DNA of 64,000 nt, taken from the NCBI RefSeq assembly GCF_005144585.1, contig NZ_SSMQ01000004.1, positions 124,001 through 188,000 of the forward strand. Direction: 5' to 3'. Position numbers and translations under genes: made by a program. The notes under the pieces were generated by a model. That model saw only the letters and a list, made by a program, of their open reading frames with translations. It was not told the origin of the DNA and made no database searches. The stretch is from Polyangium fumosum (GTDB taxonomy: Bacteria > Myxococcota_A > Polyangia > Polyangiales > Polyangiaceae). Positions 42,205 to 53,025 of this stretch are shown one piece after another (within the stretch, counting starts at the first letter, position 1; every line of letters starts with the position of its first letter).

Positions 42205-43395
42205 GTGAAGCCCGCCGCCCCCCTCCATCCCATCGCGCGCCTCCCCGAAGAATGGCGCGACGCGCTCGCCCAGCGCGGCGAGCGGGCCTTCGCGGCCAAG
42301 CAGATCTTCAACTGGATTCACCGCCACGGCGTCGTCGACCCCGCCGCGATGACCAACGTGTCCGCGCGCCTGCGCGCCGCACTCGCCGAGGAAGGGCTCG
42401 GATCGATCGCCGAGATCGTGCACGTCCACCGCTCGGCCGACGGCACGCGCAAGCTCGTCGTGCGCTTGAAGGACGGCGCCACGATCGAGACCGTCCTCTT
42501 GCCCGCCGTGAGTGGTCCGGGGGCGCGTCCGGAGCCCGAGATCGACGCCGACGCGGCCGCCGCATACGACGACGAGGACGAAGAGGACGACCCGACCACG
42601 GAGGAGGCCTTCCGCGGGAAAACCCGCGTGACCCAGTGCATCTCCACGCAGGTCGGCTGCGCGATGGGGTGCGTGTTCTGCGCGAGCGGCGTGGCCGGGT
42701 GGAAACGGCACCTCGGGCCGGAGGAGATCGTCGCGCAGATCCTGCTCGGGCGCGCGCTGCTCGACGAGGGCGAGGCGCTGCGGAATGTCGTGTTCATGGG
42801 CATGGGCGAGCCGCTGCACAATTACGACGGCACGGCCCGCGCGTTGCGGCTGCTCACGCACCCCGACGGGATCGCGCTCTCCACGCGCCGCGTGACCGTC
42901 TCGACCTCGGGCCTCGTCCCGGAGATCGCGCGGCTCGGGCGTGATTTCAACGGGCAGATCGCGCTCGCGATCTCGCTGCACGCGGCCGACGACGAGAGCC
43001 GCTCGGCGCTGATGCCCATCAACAAGAAGTACCCGCTCGCGGAGCTGCTCGCGGCGCTCAAGGCCTACCCGATGCAGCGGCGAAGGCGCATCACGATCGA
43101 GTACACGCTCGTCTCCGGGAAAAACGACGACGTGGCCGAGGCGCAGAAGCTCGCGCGGCTGCTCCGGGGCATGCCGGTGAAGATCAATTTGATCCCGATG
43201 AACCCGATCGAGGCATCGACGCTCGGGCCCCCCGACATGGCGCGTGTCTTCGCGTTCCAGAAGGCCCTCGTGGGCTCGGGTTACTCGTGCTTCATCCGAC
43301 GCCGGCGCGGGGACGATGTCTCGGCTGCATGCGGGCAACTCGTGTTGCTCGGGGCGAAGCCGAAGGTCAAGGCATTCAGGAACTCGGCGTCGTAG
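42205..43395 (+). CDS. rlmN: 23S rRNA (A2503)/tRNA (A37) methyltransferase RlmN
   Basis: This 396-residue radical SAM protein has CAMGCVFCASG (C-x3-C-x2-C binding the 4Fe-4S cluster), FMGMGEPLHNY, RRVTVSTSGLVP, LAISLHAADDESRS and SCFIRRRRGDDVSAACGQL, with the mechanistic Cys near the end. It methylates C2 of adenosine in 23S rRNA and tRNA. An unusual acidic insertion (DADAAAAYDDEDEEDDPTTEE) precedes the cluster motif by about 25 residues. GTG 42205 is the likely start (VKPAAPLHP); the frame is open to ATG 42154. It precedes the biotin carboxylase gene by 62 bp. Confidence 0.95.
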   Translation: MKPAAPLHPIARLPEEWRDALAQRGERAFAAKQIFNWIHRHGVVDPAAMTNVSARLRAALAEEGLGSIAEIVHVHRSADGTRKLVVRLKDGATIETVLLPAVSGPGARPEPEIDADAAAAYDDEDEEDDPTTEEAFRGKTRVTQCISTQVGCAMGCVFCASGVAGWKRHLGPEEIVAQILLGRALLDEGEALRNVVFMGMGEPLHNYDGTARALRLLTHPDGIALSTRRVTVSTSGLVPEIARLGRDFNGQIALAISLHAADDESRSALMPINKKYPLAELLAALKAYPMQRRRRITIEYTLVSGKNDDVAEAQKLARLLRGMPVKINLIPMNPIEASTLGPPDMARVFAFQKALVGSGYSCFIRRRRGDDVSAACGQLVLLGAKPKVKAFRNSAS

Positions 43396-43457
43396 GCGTC
43401 GTAGATCGAGCGACCGCGCTTGACGTCCCACGGTCCCACGCGCACATCGCTGGGACC

Positions 43458-44852
43458 GTGTTCGAAAAGATCCTCATCGCCAACCGCGGCGAGATTGCCT
43501 GCCGCGTCGCCCGCACCTGCAAACGCCTCGGAATTGCTGTCGTCGCCGTCTATTCGGACGCCGACGCGAACGCCCCGCACGTCCGCATGGCCGACGAGGC
43601 CGTGCGGATCGGACCGCCGCCCGTCAAGGACAGCTACCTCTCGATGGACGCGGTCATCGCCGCGGCCAAGCAGACCGGCGCGCGCGCGATCCACCCCGGC
43701 TACGGCCTGCTCAGCGAGAAAGAGGCCTTCTGCCGCGCCGTGAACGACGCTGGCATCGTCTTCATCGGCCCGCGCCCCGAGGCCCTCGACGCGTTCGGCG
43801 ACAAGATCAAGGCGCGCGAGGTGGCCAAACGCGTGGGCGTCTCGCCGCCGCCGGGCACGGACGGGCCCATCAGCGCGGACAACGTCGAGTTCGCCACGCG
43901 CGAGGCCGAGCGCATCGGCCTGCCGATCCTGGTCAAGGCCGCGGGCGGCGGCGGCGGCATCGGGATGCAGATCGTCGAGGACCTCGGAAAACTCCCGCGT
44001 GCCCTCACGGCTTGCTCGGATCGTGGCAAGAGCGCGTTCGGCGACGCGCGTGTCTACCTCGAGCGGTACATGCGCGCGCCCAAGCACATCGAGGTGCAGA
44101 TCCTGGCCGACACGCACGGGAACGTGGTCGCGCTCGGCGAGCGCGAGTGCAGCGTGCAGCGCCGGCACCAGAAGATCGTGGAGGAGAGCCCCTCGCCGGC
44201 CCCGTTTTTCCAGGGCGAGGCGGGCGAGGCCAAACGGAAGGATCTCTTCGAGCAGGCCAAGCGGATCGTGCGCAGCGTGGGGTACGTCGGCGCCGGCACG
44301 GTCGAGTTCGTCGCATCGGGCGACGGCGAAATTTTCTTCCTGGAGGTCAACGCGCGGCTCCAGGTCGAGCACTGCGTGACCGAGATGGTCTGGGGGATCG
44401 ACCTCGTGGAGCAGCAGATCCGCGTCGCCGCCGGGGAGCGCCTCGCGCCCGAGGTGCTCGCGGCCGAGGCGCGAGGGCATTCGATCGAGGCGCGCGTGTA
44501 CGCCGAGGATCCTGCGAAAAAGTTCGCCCCGCAGCCCGGGCGCATCGCCAAGCTCGTGTGGGCGCCGGCGGGCGGGGATTTGCGGATCGAGACCGGGGTC
44601 GAGGAGGGCTCGGAGGTCACGCCCTTCTACGATCCGATGATCGCCAAGATCGTCGCGTCCGGCCCGAGCCGCGCCGCGGCGATCGCCCGGCTCGACGAGG
44701 CGCTCGCCCTGACCACGCTCGAGCTCGTGGGGCCCGCGGGGCCGGCGGCGACGAACCTGCCCTTCCTCCGCCAGGTGCTCGCGTCGGAGGCGTTCGTGGG
44801 CGGCCGGTACGACACGCTCTTCGCGGAGGCGCTCGCGAAAGAGAAGCGGTGA
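43458..44852 (+). CDS. accC: Acetyl-CoA carboxylase biotin carboxylase subunit
   Basis: This 464-residue ATP-grasp enzyme starts FEKILIANRGEIACRV and has IHPGYGLLSEK, the Gly-rich lid AAGGGGGIGM, ERECSVQRRHQKIVEE and FLEVNARLQVEH with catalytic residues, and YDPMIAKIVA near the end. It carboxylates biotin on a carrier protein using bicarbonate and ATP, the first step of malonyl-CoA (or propionyl-CoA) formation. No biotin carrier or carboxyltransferase gene is adjacent, so its acyl-CoA partner is unknown. GTG 43458 is the start. It lies 16 bp upstream of the phosphohexomutase gene. Confidence 0.93.
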   Translation: MFEKILIANRGEIACRVARTCKRLGIAVVAVYSDADANAPHVRMADEAVRIGPPPVKDSYLSMDAVIAAAKQTGARAIHPGYGLLSEKEAFCRAVNDAGIVFIGPRPEALDAFGDKIKAREVAKRVGVSPPPGTDGPISADNVEFATREAERIGLPILVKAAGGGGGIGMQIVEDLGKLPRALTACSDRGKSAFGDARVYLERYMRAPKHIEVQILADTHGNVVALGERECSVQRRHQKIVEESPSPAPFFQGEAGEAKRKDLFEQAKRIVRSVGYVGAGTVEFVASGDGEIFFLEVNARLQVEHCVTEMVWGIDLVEQQIRVAAGERLAPEVLAAEARGHSIEARVYAEDPAKKFAPQPGRIAKLVWAPAGGDLRIETGVEEGSEVTPFYDPMIAKIVASGPSRAAAIARLDEALALTTLELVGPAGPAATNLPFLRQVLASEAFVGGRYDTLFAEALAKEKR

Positions 44853-44868
44853 TACAACTGTCGGCACG

Positions 44869-46671
44869 ATGACCGACCTCCTCCTGCGCGCCCAACGCTG
44901 GCTCGAAGCCGACCCCGATCCTGACACCCGCGCCGAGCTCGCCCGCCTGACGGAGCTCGCCTCTTCCGCCGAAGATCCGGCGCAGAAGGCGAGCGCGCTG
45001 CGGGAGCTCGGCGAGCGCTTTGCGGGCCCGCTCGAGTTCGGCACGGCGGGGCTTCGAGGCGTCATCGGCGCGGGCGAGACGCGCATGAACCGCGCGGTCG
45101 TGCTCCGGACGTCGGCCGGGCTCGCGCGGTATCTCCTCGCGGCGGACGAGGCTGCGGCGCGCGCGCGGGGGGTCGTGATCGGGTACGACGGCCGGCGGAT
45201 GAGCCGCGAGTTCGCCGAGGACACCGCGTGCACCCTCGCTGCGGCCGGCGTCCCGGCGATCCTCTCGCCGATCCCCTGCCCCACGCCCGTCACGGCGTAT
45301 GCGGCGACTGAACTCGGGGCCGTGGCGGGCGTCATGATCACGGCCAGCCATAACCCGCCCGAGTACAACGGCTACAAGGTCTACTGGGGCAACGGCGCGC
45401 AGATCATCCCGCCGCACGACAAGGGCATCGCGGCCGCGATCGATGCCTCCCCGGCGGCGAAGGACGTGCCGCGGATGGACCTCGACGAGGCCCGCGCGAA
45501 GGGGCTCGTTCGTTCGTTCCCGAACGACCTCGACGATCGGTATCTCGCCGCGATCGCTGCGCTCTCGGTGCGGGGCGACGGGGATCGTTCGCTCTCGATC
45601 GTGTACACGCCGCTGCATGGCGTGGGGAACCGGCTCGTGCGGGCGGCGCTCGCGGCGGCGGGGTATTCCCGGGTCACGACCGTGCCCGAGCAGGCGGAGC
45701 CGGACGGCGCGTTCCCGACGGTCGCGTTCCCGAACCCCGAGGAGAAGGGCGCGATGGATCTCTCCTTCGCGCTCGCGGCGCGTGAGGGTGCGACGCTCAT
45801 CCTGGCGAACGATCCCGACGTCGATCGCCTCGCCGTCGCCGTGCGCCGCCCCGAGGGCGGGTACACGCAGCTCACGGGCAACCAGGTCGGCACGTTGCTC
45901 GGCCATTACCTGCTCACGCGCACGCCGGCTTGTTTGTCGGACGATGCCCCTGTCGAGGATGCTCCGAAGAAGCTCGTGATCGCGTCGATCGTCTCGTCGC
46001 CCATGCTCGGCGCGATCGCGCGCGCGCATGGGGTCCGGTACGAGGAGACGTTGACCGGCTTCAAGTGGATCGCGAATCGCGCGATGGATCTCGAACGTGC
46101 GGAGGGCGCGGCGTTCGTCTTCGGGTACGAGGAGGCGCTCGGGTACACGGTGGGCACGCTCGTGCGTGACAAGGATGGCATCGGCGCGGCGCTCCTCTTT
46201 GCTGAGCTTGCGAGCGTGATCCAGGCCGGTGGCAAGAGCGTGCTCGACGAGCTCGAAGCCCTCTCGCGCCGGTATGGCCTCTACGCGAGCGGGCAGCGCT
46301 CGGTGACTTTGCCTGGCACCGAGGGCATAACGCAGATTCAGGCTGCGATGGATCGGCTGCGTGCGTCGAAGCCCTCGCGCGTGGGTGCGCTCGCTGTGCT
46401 TGCGCTCTCGGATTTCCAGGCGCAGGTCCGCACGCTCCCGGATGGGCGGACCGAGCCGCTCACGCTCCCGAAGAGCAACATGATCGCGCTGGATCTCGAG
46501 GGGGGGAGCCGCATCATCGCGCGGCCGAGCGGGACCGAGCCCAAGATCAAGTTCTACTTCGACATCCGTGAGCCCATCACGCCGGGCGAGGCGCTCTCTG
46601 CGGCCGAAGGGCGCGCGAAGACGCGCATGAGCGAGCTCGAAACGGCGCTCTCCGCGATCGTCGGCATCTGA
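44869..46671 (+). CDS. Phosphoglucomutase/phosphomannomutase (long form)
   Basis: This 600-residue alpha-D-phosphohexomutase has FGTAGLRGVIGAG near the start, the phosphoserine loop MITASHNPPEYNGYKVYWG near residue 160, the metal loop LANDPDVDRLAVAV and the sugar loop FGYEEALGYTVG. A C-terminal phosphate-binding loop RPSGTEPKIKFYF follows. The length and FGTAGLRG motif fit the long PgcA/Pgm2-type (about 570-600 aa). It interconverts hexose-1- and hexose-6-phosphate for glycogen, trehalose or surface sugars. It is closely spaced after accC on the same strand. Confidence 0.93.
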   Translation: MTDLLLRAQRWLEADPDPDTRAELARLTELASSAEDPAQKASALRELGERFAGPLEFGTAGLRGVIGAGETRMNRAVVLRTSAGLARYLLAADEAAARARGVVIGYDGRRMSREFAEDTACTLAAAGVPAILSPIPCPTPVTAYAATELGAVAGVMITASHNPPEYNGYKVYWGNGAQIIPPHDKGIAAAIDASPAAKDVPRMDLDEARAKGLVRSFPNDLDDRYLAAIAALSVRGDGDRSLSIVYTPLHGVGNRLVRAALAAAGYSRVTTVPEQAEPDGAFPTVAFPNPEEKGAMDLSFALAAREGATLILANDPDVDRLAVAVRRPEGGYTQLTGNQVGTLLGHYLLTRTPACLSDDAPVEDAPKKLVIASIVSSPMLGAIARAHGVRYEETLTGFKWIANRAMDLERAEGAAFVFGYEEALGYTVGTLVRDKDGIGAALLFAELASVIQAGGKSVLDELEALSRRYGLYASGQRSVTLPGTEGITQIQAAMDRLRASKPSRVGALAVLALSDFQAQVRTLPDGRTEPLTLPKSNMIALDLEGGSRIIARPSGTEPKIKFYFDIREPITPGEALSAAEGRAKTRMSELETALSAIVGI

Positions 46672-46680
46672 GCGGTGTTG

Positions 46681-46742
46681 GCGCATCGATCACCTCGTGG
46701 TCGATGCGCACGAGCCCTCGCGTGGTCCGGGACAAGACCCGG
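46681..46742 (-). repeat. Four-hairpin element, truncated copy F
   Basis: A hairpin-4-like stem (46681-46709, gcgcatcga/tcgatgcgc extended by tcac/gtgg with one wobble pair) is followed by tggtccggg as in copies C and D, and by ccggg-acaaga-cccgg (46727-46742), a short hairpin 2. Hairpin 1 is missing. It begins 9 bp after the phosphohexomutase stop. Confidence 0.55.
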
Positions 46743-47364
46743 CGCGGCGGCCCGCATGCAGATCCATGCTCGGGCAAGCGGCGGAGCGAGCGGGCGAGAT
46801 CCGGACGCCGGCCGGACATGTGCCCTCTGCCGCCTTCGGTGCGTGTTCGGCAGCGCAACCGATGCTTCCGCTGGGTGACCGTCCGAGGGACGTTGCCTGC
46901 CCCCTGACGTCGACTTGGATCCTTTCGGGTCGTCCTCCGTGACAAGGCCCGTCGAGGGCTGACGCGCGATGCCTGGCGGCTCGACAAGGCCCCTCGGCCG
47001 CCTCCGGCCCTTGTCTCGCGGCTCGACCTTCCACGGGGAACACGCCTCGCCATGTGTCTGGCGGCGAGACGCTTGCCCTTCTGCGCGGACGAACCTTGTC
47101 CGACTTCGTGACCGATGCCCTGTGGCGGAGCCGTGACTTGTCACGACGCAGAACAGACGAGCACGAGGACCGATGTCGCCTGCCGACAACGCGCAGAAGC
47201 AACGGCTCGGTGAGAACCTATCGAAGCCGAGCGCCTCGCGGACCTCGCCGTCTCCCCCTGGGCCTCGGTCCGCGCTGCGCTCTTCGTTGGCGGCCTCGTC
47301 ACCCGCCTTGTCCACGCCGCGGCCTTCGCTGGCAGACTCCTCACCCACCTTGTCCGCGCCCGTT
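46743..47364. other. Gene-free stretch between elements F and D
   Basis: About 620 bp with no supportable gene. Frames here are short, overlap in several phases and lack family resemblance. The sequence may be decayed coding DNA. Both flanking elements (F and D) have the same orientation. Confidence 0.45.
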
Positions 47365-47469
47365 CGATGAACTGCGCATCGCGCAGTTCATCGACCCTGG
47401 GTCCAGCCCCTGGCTGGTCCGGGTCCAGGGGTGGACAACCCCTGGTCGGGGCCCGGGGTGAAACCCCGG
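47365..47469 (-). repeat. Four-hairpin dispersed element, copy D
   Basis: Reverse orientation: hairpin 4 (47365-47393, 13-bp stem cgatgaactgcgc, loop atc), hairpin 3 (47403-47417, ccagcc/ggctgg), hairpin 2 (47425-47445, ccaggggt/acccctgg) and hairpin 1 (47453-47469, ccgggg/ccccgg around tgaaa). It ends 19 bp from the stop of the ScfR-type regulator gene. Confidence 0.8.
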
Positions 47470-47488
47470 CGCTCCCCTCCCCCCCACC

Positions 47489-48928
47489 TCATCGCTTCGG
47501 CGTCGGCCCGAAGAAGCTCACACCACGCAGGTTCTCGTCGATGCGGAGCGGGTGCTGCATCGGTGGGAAGACGCGTTGCTCGCAGTCGTGGTGCTCGCAG
47601 AGCCTGCAGGTGACGCCGACGGGGACGAGGGCTTCGTGGCTCTCCACGTCGACGCCGTCGGAGTAGACGAGTTCTTTGGCGAACCTTGCTTCGCAACCGA
47701 TGCTCACGGAGAGCATTGAGTGGGGGGCGTGGTAGCCGCCTCGATCGTTGCGTACGGTCCTTGCGATGCAGAAGTACCTTGTCCCGTCGGTCATGCGGGA
47801 GAGCTGCACCCGGATCATGCCTGGGGTCAGGAAGGCTGTGTGGACGGCCCAGCGGGGGCAGGCTCCGTTGAAGCGGGCGAAGCGGATGCCTGAGCCGCTG
47901 AAGCGTTTGGAGATGTTGCCGGCGATGTCGATGCGTAGGAAGTGGAAGGGCACGCCTTCTGCGCTTGGGCGGCGCAGGGTGGTCAACCGGTGGCAGACTT
48001 GCTCGAAGCTCGTGCCGAAGCGGTGGGCCAAAAGCTCGATGTCGTATCGCTCGGCGCGCGCGGCCTCGTAGAACGGCACGTAGGGCATGAGCAGCGCGGC
48101 GGCGAAGTAGTTTGCGAGGGCGACGCGGGCGAGGGCGCGGGATTCGGGGTTGGAGAGACCGCTCTCGCTTTCGAGCAGCTTGTCGATGGTGTCGCTTGCC
48201 GCGAGTAGACCGATCTGGTGTGCGAGCTGGAAGCGCCGGCTGCGCGGCGGCAGGAGCTCGGACAGGCTGAGGCGCCTTGCTTCGCGATCGTAGCGGCGCA
48301 TGGCTTTGCGTTCGTCGGCCACGTGCAGCAGGCGGACTTCGACGCCGTGCTCTTGATCGAGGTGGCGTACGAGGGAACGGTAGACGTCGTCGGATTCGAG
48401 CCGGCTGCGGGCGCGGACTTCGTCGGCGGCGTCTTCGAGGGTGGGGAAGTGGTTCATGTGCCGCTGGATCAGGTCGTTGACCTCTTCCGTGGGCAATCGC
48501 GTGGGCTCCATGCCGGCCACGCCCTCGCCGCCTTCGAGTCGCTCGGAGAGGGTTTCGGCGGATTCTCGGGTATCGCGATAGGCGCGATAGAGGGAGATCA
48601 CGGCTTTTGCGAGGGCGGGTGAGCTTCCTGCGAGCTCCTTCAGATCGCTCGTCGTCACGTTGTGGTTGTCGAAGAGGGGATCGCCGAAGGCTTCGCGCAG
48701 GTCGGAGACGATCGAGGCGTCTCCGCTTGTCCCGAACGTGGACAGGTCGAGTTCGAAGAGCTGCGCCAGCTTGATGAGCATGGGCGCTGTGAGGGGGCGC
48801 CGGTTGTTCTCGATCAGGTTGAGGTAGCTCGGGGAGATCCCCAGCCGGTCGGCGAGTTGGCCTTGCGTCATGTTTTCGCGTCGACGCAGTGCCCTCACCT
48901 TTCCGCCCAGCATCGTATTTTCGGCCAT
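47489..48928 (-). CDS. ScfR/RamB-type short-chain fatty acid/acetate metabolism regulator
   Basis: This 479-residue protein has an XRE-type helix-turn-helix at the N-terminus (RRRENMTQGQLADRLGISPSYLNLIENNRRPL). The central domain has DUF955/IrrE-like features and a C-terminal ScfR domain has VTCRLCEHHDCEQRVFPP with a Cys cluster. This architecture matches RamB and related regulators that control glyoxylate or methylcitrate cycle genes in response to acyl-CoA state. It is divergent from aceB-aceA, across a 201-bp AT-richer spacer, so it is very probably their regulator. ATG 48928 (MAENTMLGG) starts just before the HTH; the frame is open to 49012. Whether it represses or activates is not known. 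Confidence 0.9.
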   Translation of the reverse strand: MAENTMLGGKVRALRRRENMTQGQLADRLGISPSYLNLIENNRRPLTAPMLIKLAQLFELDLSTFGTSGDASIVSDLREAFGDPLFDNHNVTTSDLKELAGSSPALAKAVISLYRAYRDTRESAETLSERLEGGEGVAGMEPTRLPTEEVNDLIQRHMNHFPTLEDAADEVRARSRLESDDVYRSLVRHLDQEHGVEVRLLHVADERKAMRRYDREARRLSLSELLPPRSRRFQLAHQIGLLAASDTIDKLLESESGLSNPESRALARVALANYFAAALLMPYVPFYEAARAERYDIELLAHRFGTSFEQVCHRLTTLRRPSAEGVPFHFLRIDIAGNISKRFSGSGIRFARFNGACPRWAVHTAFLTPGMIRVQLSRMTDGTRYFCIARTVRNDRGGYHAPHSMLSVSIGCEARFAKELVYSDGVDVESHEALVPVGVTCRLCEHHDCEQRVFPPMQHPLRIDENLRGVSFFGPTPKR

Positions 48929-48979
48929 AGCGCAAAGCGGCGGAGCTCTTGCGGTTTGCTCGGTGACCGCCAAGGGGAG

Positions 48980-48995
48980 TTTACAATCTTTACAA
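48980..48995 (+). promoter_or_regulatory. Candidate operator: tandem TTTACAA repeats upstream of scfR-type gene and aceB
   Basis: TTTACAA (48980-48986) repeats after TC at 48989-48995. The pair lies between the direct repeats gtgaccgccaag and gtgaccgcaag, and cttgcggt (48948-48955) is the inverted match of accgcaag (49001-49008). The position between the divergent genes and the AT-rich context make it a candidate binding site for the regulator. No experimental motif was available to match. Confidence 0.35.
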
Positions 48996-49057
48996 GCGTG
49001 ACCGCAAGTCAAACGTTGGAACCATACATACGTAACATCATGAATTTGTTTCGTTCA

Positions 49058-49086
49058 TTGACGACAGAAGGCAAAGACCAAATAGT
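49058..49086 (+). promoter_or_regulatory. Candidate promoter for aceB-aceA
   Basis: TTGACG (49058-49063), 17 nt, then AATAGT (49081-49086; four of six -10 positions). It lies 43 bp before the aceB start within the AT-richest part of the window, so a regulated sigma-70-type promoter is plausible. Confidence 0.45.
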
Positions 49087-49129
49087 TCTTATGTCACGAC
49101 GCGCAGCGTTGGACGCGGAGCGTTGAGCC

Positions 49130-50770
<1,641 letters not shown>

Positions 50771-50791
50771 ACCGCTGAAGGAGAGAGACCC

Positions 50792-52078
50792 ATGTCCGTC
50801 GCGTACCCGCTGCCCGTTCGATCGTCCGCCGTCCCTAGCACTGGCCTCGTGCCGAACCGCTGGGAGGGCATCGCCCGTCCGTACACGGAGGCCGACGTCG
50901 AGCGGCTACGCGGCTCGTTCCACATCGAGCACACGATCGCGAAGCTCGGCGCGCAGCGGCTCTGGGAGCTCCTGCACACCGAGGACTACGTGGCAGCGCT
51001 CGGCGCCCTGACGGGCAACCAGGCCATGCAGCAGGTGCGCGCCGGGCTGAAGGCGATCTACCTGAGCGGCTGGCAGGTCGCAGCGGACGCGAACCTCTCC
51101 GGCGAGATGTACCCGGATCAAAGTCTCTACCCGGCGAACAGCGTCCCGAGCGTGGTGCGCCGGATCAACCAAGCCCTGCTCCGCGCCGACCAGATCGAGC
51201 ACGCCGAGGGCAAACGCGAGCGGCACTGGCTCGCGCCGATCGTGGCCGACGCAGAGGCCGGCTTCGGCGGTCCGCTGAACGCCTTCGAGCTGATGAAGGG
51301 GATGATCGAGGCCGGCGCCGCAGGCGTGCATTTCGAGGACCAGCTCGCCTCGGAGAAGAAGTGCGGCCACATGGGCGGCAAGGTGCTGGTGCCAACGAGC
51401 CAGTTCATCCGGACGCTCGTGGCCGCGCGGCTCGCGTCGGACGTGATGGGCGTGCCGACGCTCCTCGTGGCCCGCACGGACGCCGACAGCGCGAAGCTGC
51501 TGACGAGCGACGTGGATCCGCGGGATCGTCCGTTCCTGACGGGGCAACGCACGCCCGAGGGGTTCTTCCAGTTCAAGGGCGGGCTCGACGCCGCGATCGC
51601 GCGCGCGCTCGCCTACGCGCCCTACGCGGACATGATCTGGTGCGAGACGAGCACGCCGGACCTCGACGAAGCGCGCAAGTTCGCCGAGGGCGTGCACGAA
51701 AAGTTCCCGGGCAAGCTGCTCGCCTACAACTGCTCGCCGTCGTTCAACTGGAAGAAGAACCTCGACGATCTGACGATCGCGAAGTTCCAGCGCGAGCTCG
51801 GCGCGATGGGCTACAAGTTCCAGTTCGTCACGCTGGCCGGCTTCCACGCGCTGAACCACGGGATGTACGAGCTCGCCCGCGAGTACAAGGTGCGCGGCAT
51901 GAGCGCCTACTCGGAGCTGCAACAAGCCGAGTTCGCCGCCGAGAAGGCCGGCTACACGGCCACGCGCCACCAGCGCGAGGTGGGCACGGGTTATTTCGAT
52001 CAGGTCGCGCAGGTCGTCTCGGGTGGCCTCGCCTCGACCCTCGCGCTGAACGAGTCGACGGAGGCCCACCAGTTTTAG
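50792..52078 (+). CDS. aceA: Isocitrate lyase
   Basis: This 428-residue protein has the isocitrate lyase catalytic motif [14 protein letters not shown] with the active-site Cys, [15 protein letters not shown] and [30 protein letters not shown] further on also matches ICL. It cleaves isocitrate to glyoxylate and succinate, letting cells grow on acetate, fatty acids or prey lipids. GAAGGAGAGA lies just before ATG 50792. It is the second gene of the aceBA operon; a four-hairpin element follows its stop. Confidence 0.97.
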   Translation: MSVAYPLPVRSSAVPSTGLVPNRWEGIARPYTEADVERLRGSFHIEHTIAKLGAQRLWELLHTEDYVAALGALTGNQAMQQVRAGLKAIYLSGWQVAADANLSGEMYPDQSLYPANSVPSVVRRINQALLRADQIEHAEGKRERHWLAPIVADAEAGFGGPLNAFELMKGMIEAGAAGVHFEDQLASEKKCGHMGGKVLVPTSQFIRTLVAARLASDVMGVPTLLVARTDADSAKLLTSDVDPRDRPFLTGQRTPEGFFQFKGGLDAAIARALAYAPYADMIWCETSTPDLDEARKFAEGVHEKFPGKLLAYNCSPSFNWKKNLDDLTIAKFQRELGAMGYKFQFVTLAGFHALNHGMYELAREYKVRGMSAYSELQQAEFAAEKAGYTATRHQREVGTGYFDQVAQVVSGGLASTLALNESTEAHQF

Positions 52079-52088
52079 AGCGGTGCGA

Positions 52089-52189
52089 CGGGGTTTCACC
52101 CCGGACCCCGACCAGGGGTTGTCCACCCCTGGACCCGGACCAGGCACGGCCTGGACCGAGGGTGCAAAGGCCGCGATGCGGCCTTTGCA
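52089..52189 (+). repeat. Four-hairpin dispersed element, copy E
   Basis: Hairpin 1 at 52089-52103 (cggggtttcaccccg), hairpin 2 at 52112-52132 (ccaggggt/acccctgg), hairpin 3 at 52140-52154 (ccaggc/gcctgg) and hairpin 4 at 52163-52189 with a 12-bp stem tgcaaaggccgc closing on gat. It fills the space between the convergent aceA and murI stops. Confidence 0.8.
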
Positions 52190-52197
52190 ACGGGCGG

Positions 52198-53025
52198 TCA
52201 GAGATCGATCTGGTGCACGTCGCCGAGCGGCTCGCCCAGGAATCGCTCGGCGACCGTGGAGAAGCTCTTCGGGAGGTCCGTCACGAAGAGCTCGAGCTTG
52301 CCCCGCGAAGTCCGCGACGTGTGTTGTCCGCGCTCGGCGAGGAACGCCGAGACGTCGTCCGCCGTCGCCGACGCGCTGTCCACAATCGGAATCGGCTTGC
52401 CCGCAAGCAAGGCCGCCTCCGCCTCGATCACCTGCTGGAGCAGGGGGAAATGCGTGCATCCAAGGACCACGCAGCGCGCCCCCGCGCGCACGAGGGGTTC
52501 GAGGTAACGCTGCGAGACGAGCCGCGGCACCTCCCCTTCGAGCCACCCCTCCTCCGCCAGCGAGACGAGCAGCGGCGCAGGCTGGCCAAACACCTCGGTC
52601 CGCGTGGAGAGCGAAGCCACCGCACGCGGATACGCGCCCGAGGTGATCGTGCCGGTCGTGCCGAGCACCCCCACCGCCCCGCCCTCCGCCGCCGCCACCG
52701 CCGCCCGCGCGCCCGGCACGATCACGCCAAGCACGGGCCTATCGAGCTCGACGCGCAACATGTCGAGCGCGACGGCGCTCACGGTGTTGCACGCGACCAC
52801 GATCGCCTTCACGCCGCGATTCACGAGGACCCGCGCGCACCCGAGCGCATACCGCACGACCGTCTCCGCCGATCGCGTGCCGTAAGGCACACGCGCCGTG
52901 TCGCCGAGGTAAACGATGTCCTCCGCGGGGCAGCGCGCACGAAGCGCGCGCACGACGGTCAACCCACCGAGGCCGGAGTCGAAGACGCCAAGCGGCGCAT
53001 CGGGATCCAGGTGCGAGGTCGTCAC
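52198..53025 (-). CDS. murI: Glutamate racemase
   Basis: This 275-residue protein has FDSGLGGLTVVRAL with the catalytic-region Asp, VVACNTVSA with the first catalytic Cys, and VLGCTHFPLL with the second. It makes D-glutamate for peptidoglycan in the cytoplasm. The GTG start at 53025 overlaps the stop of hom (GTGA), so translation is coupled. The open frame extends to 53442 but that part is antisense-like over hom and lacks similarity. Its 3' end faces element E and aceA. Confidence 0.94.
   Translation of the reverse strand: MTTSHLDPDAPLGVFDSGLGGLTVVRALRARCPAEDIVYLGDTARVPYGTRSAETVVRYALGCARVLVNRGVKAIVVACNTVSAVALDMLRVELDRPVLGVIVPGARAAVAAAEGGAVGVLGTTGTITSGAYPRAVASLSTRTEVFGQPAPLLVSLAEEGWLEGEVPRLVSQRYLEPLVRAGARCVVLGCTHFPLLQQVIEAEAALLAGKPIPIVDSASATADDVSAFLAERGQHTSRTSRGKLELFVTDLPKSFSTVAERFLGEPLGDVHQIDL

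Noticed and set aside
46697-47461. Several short frames between pgm and the ScfR-type gene
   Set aside because: They overlap one another in different phases, include repeat-element sequence and have no recognisable domain.
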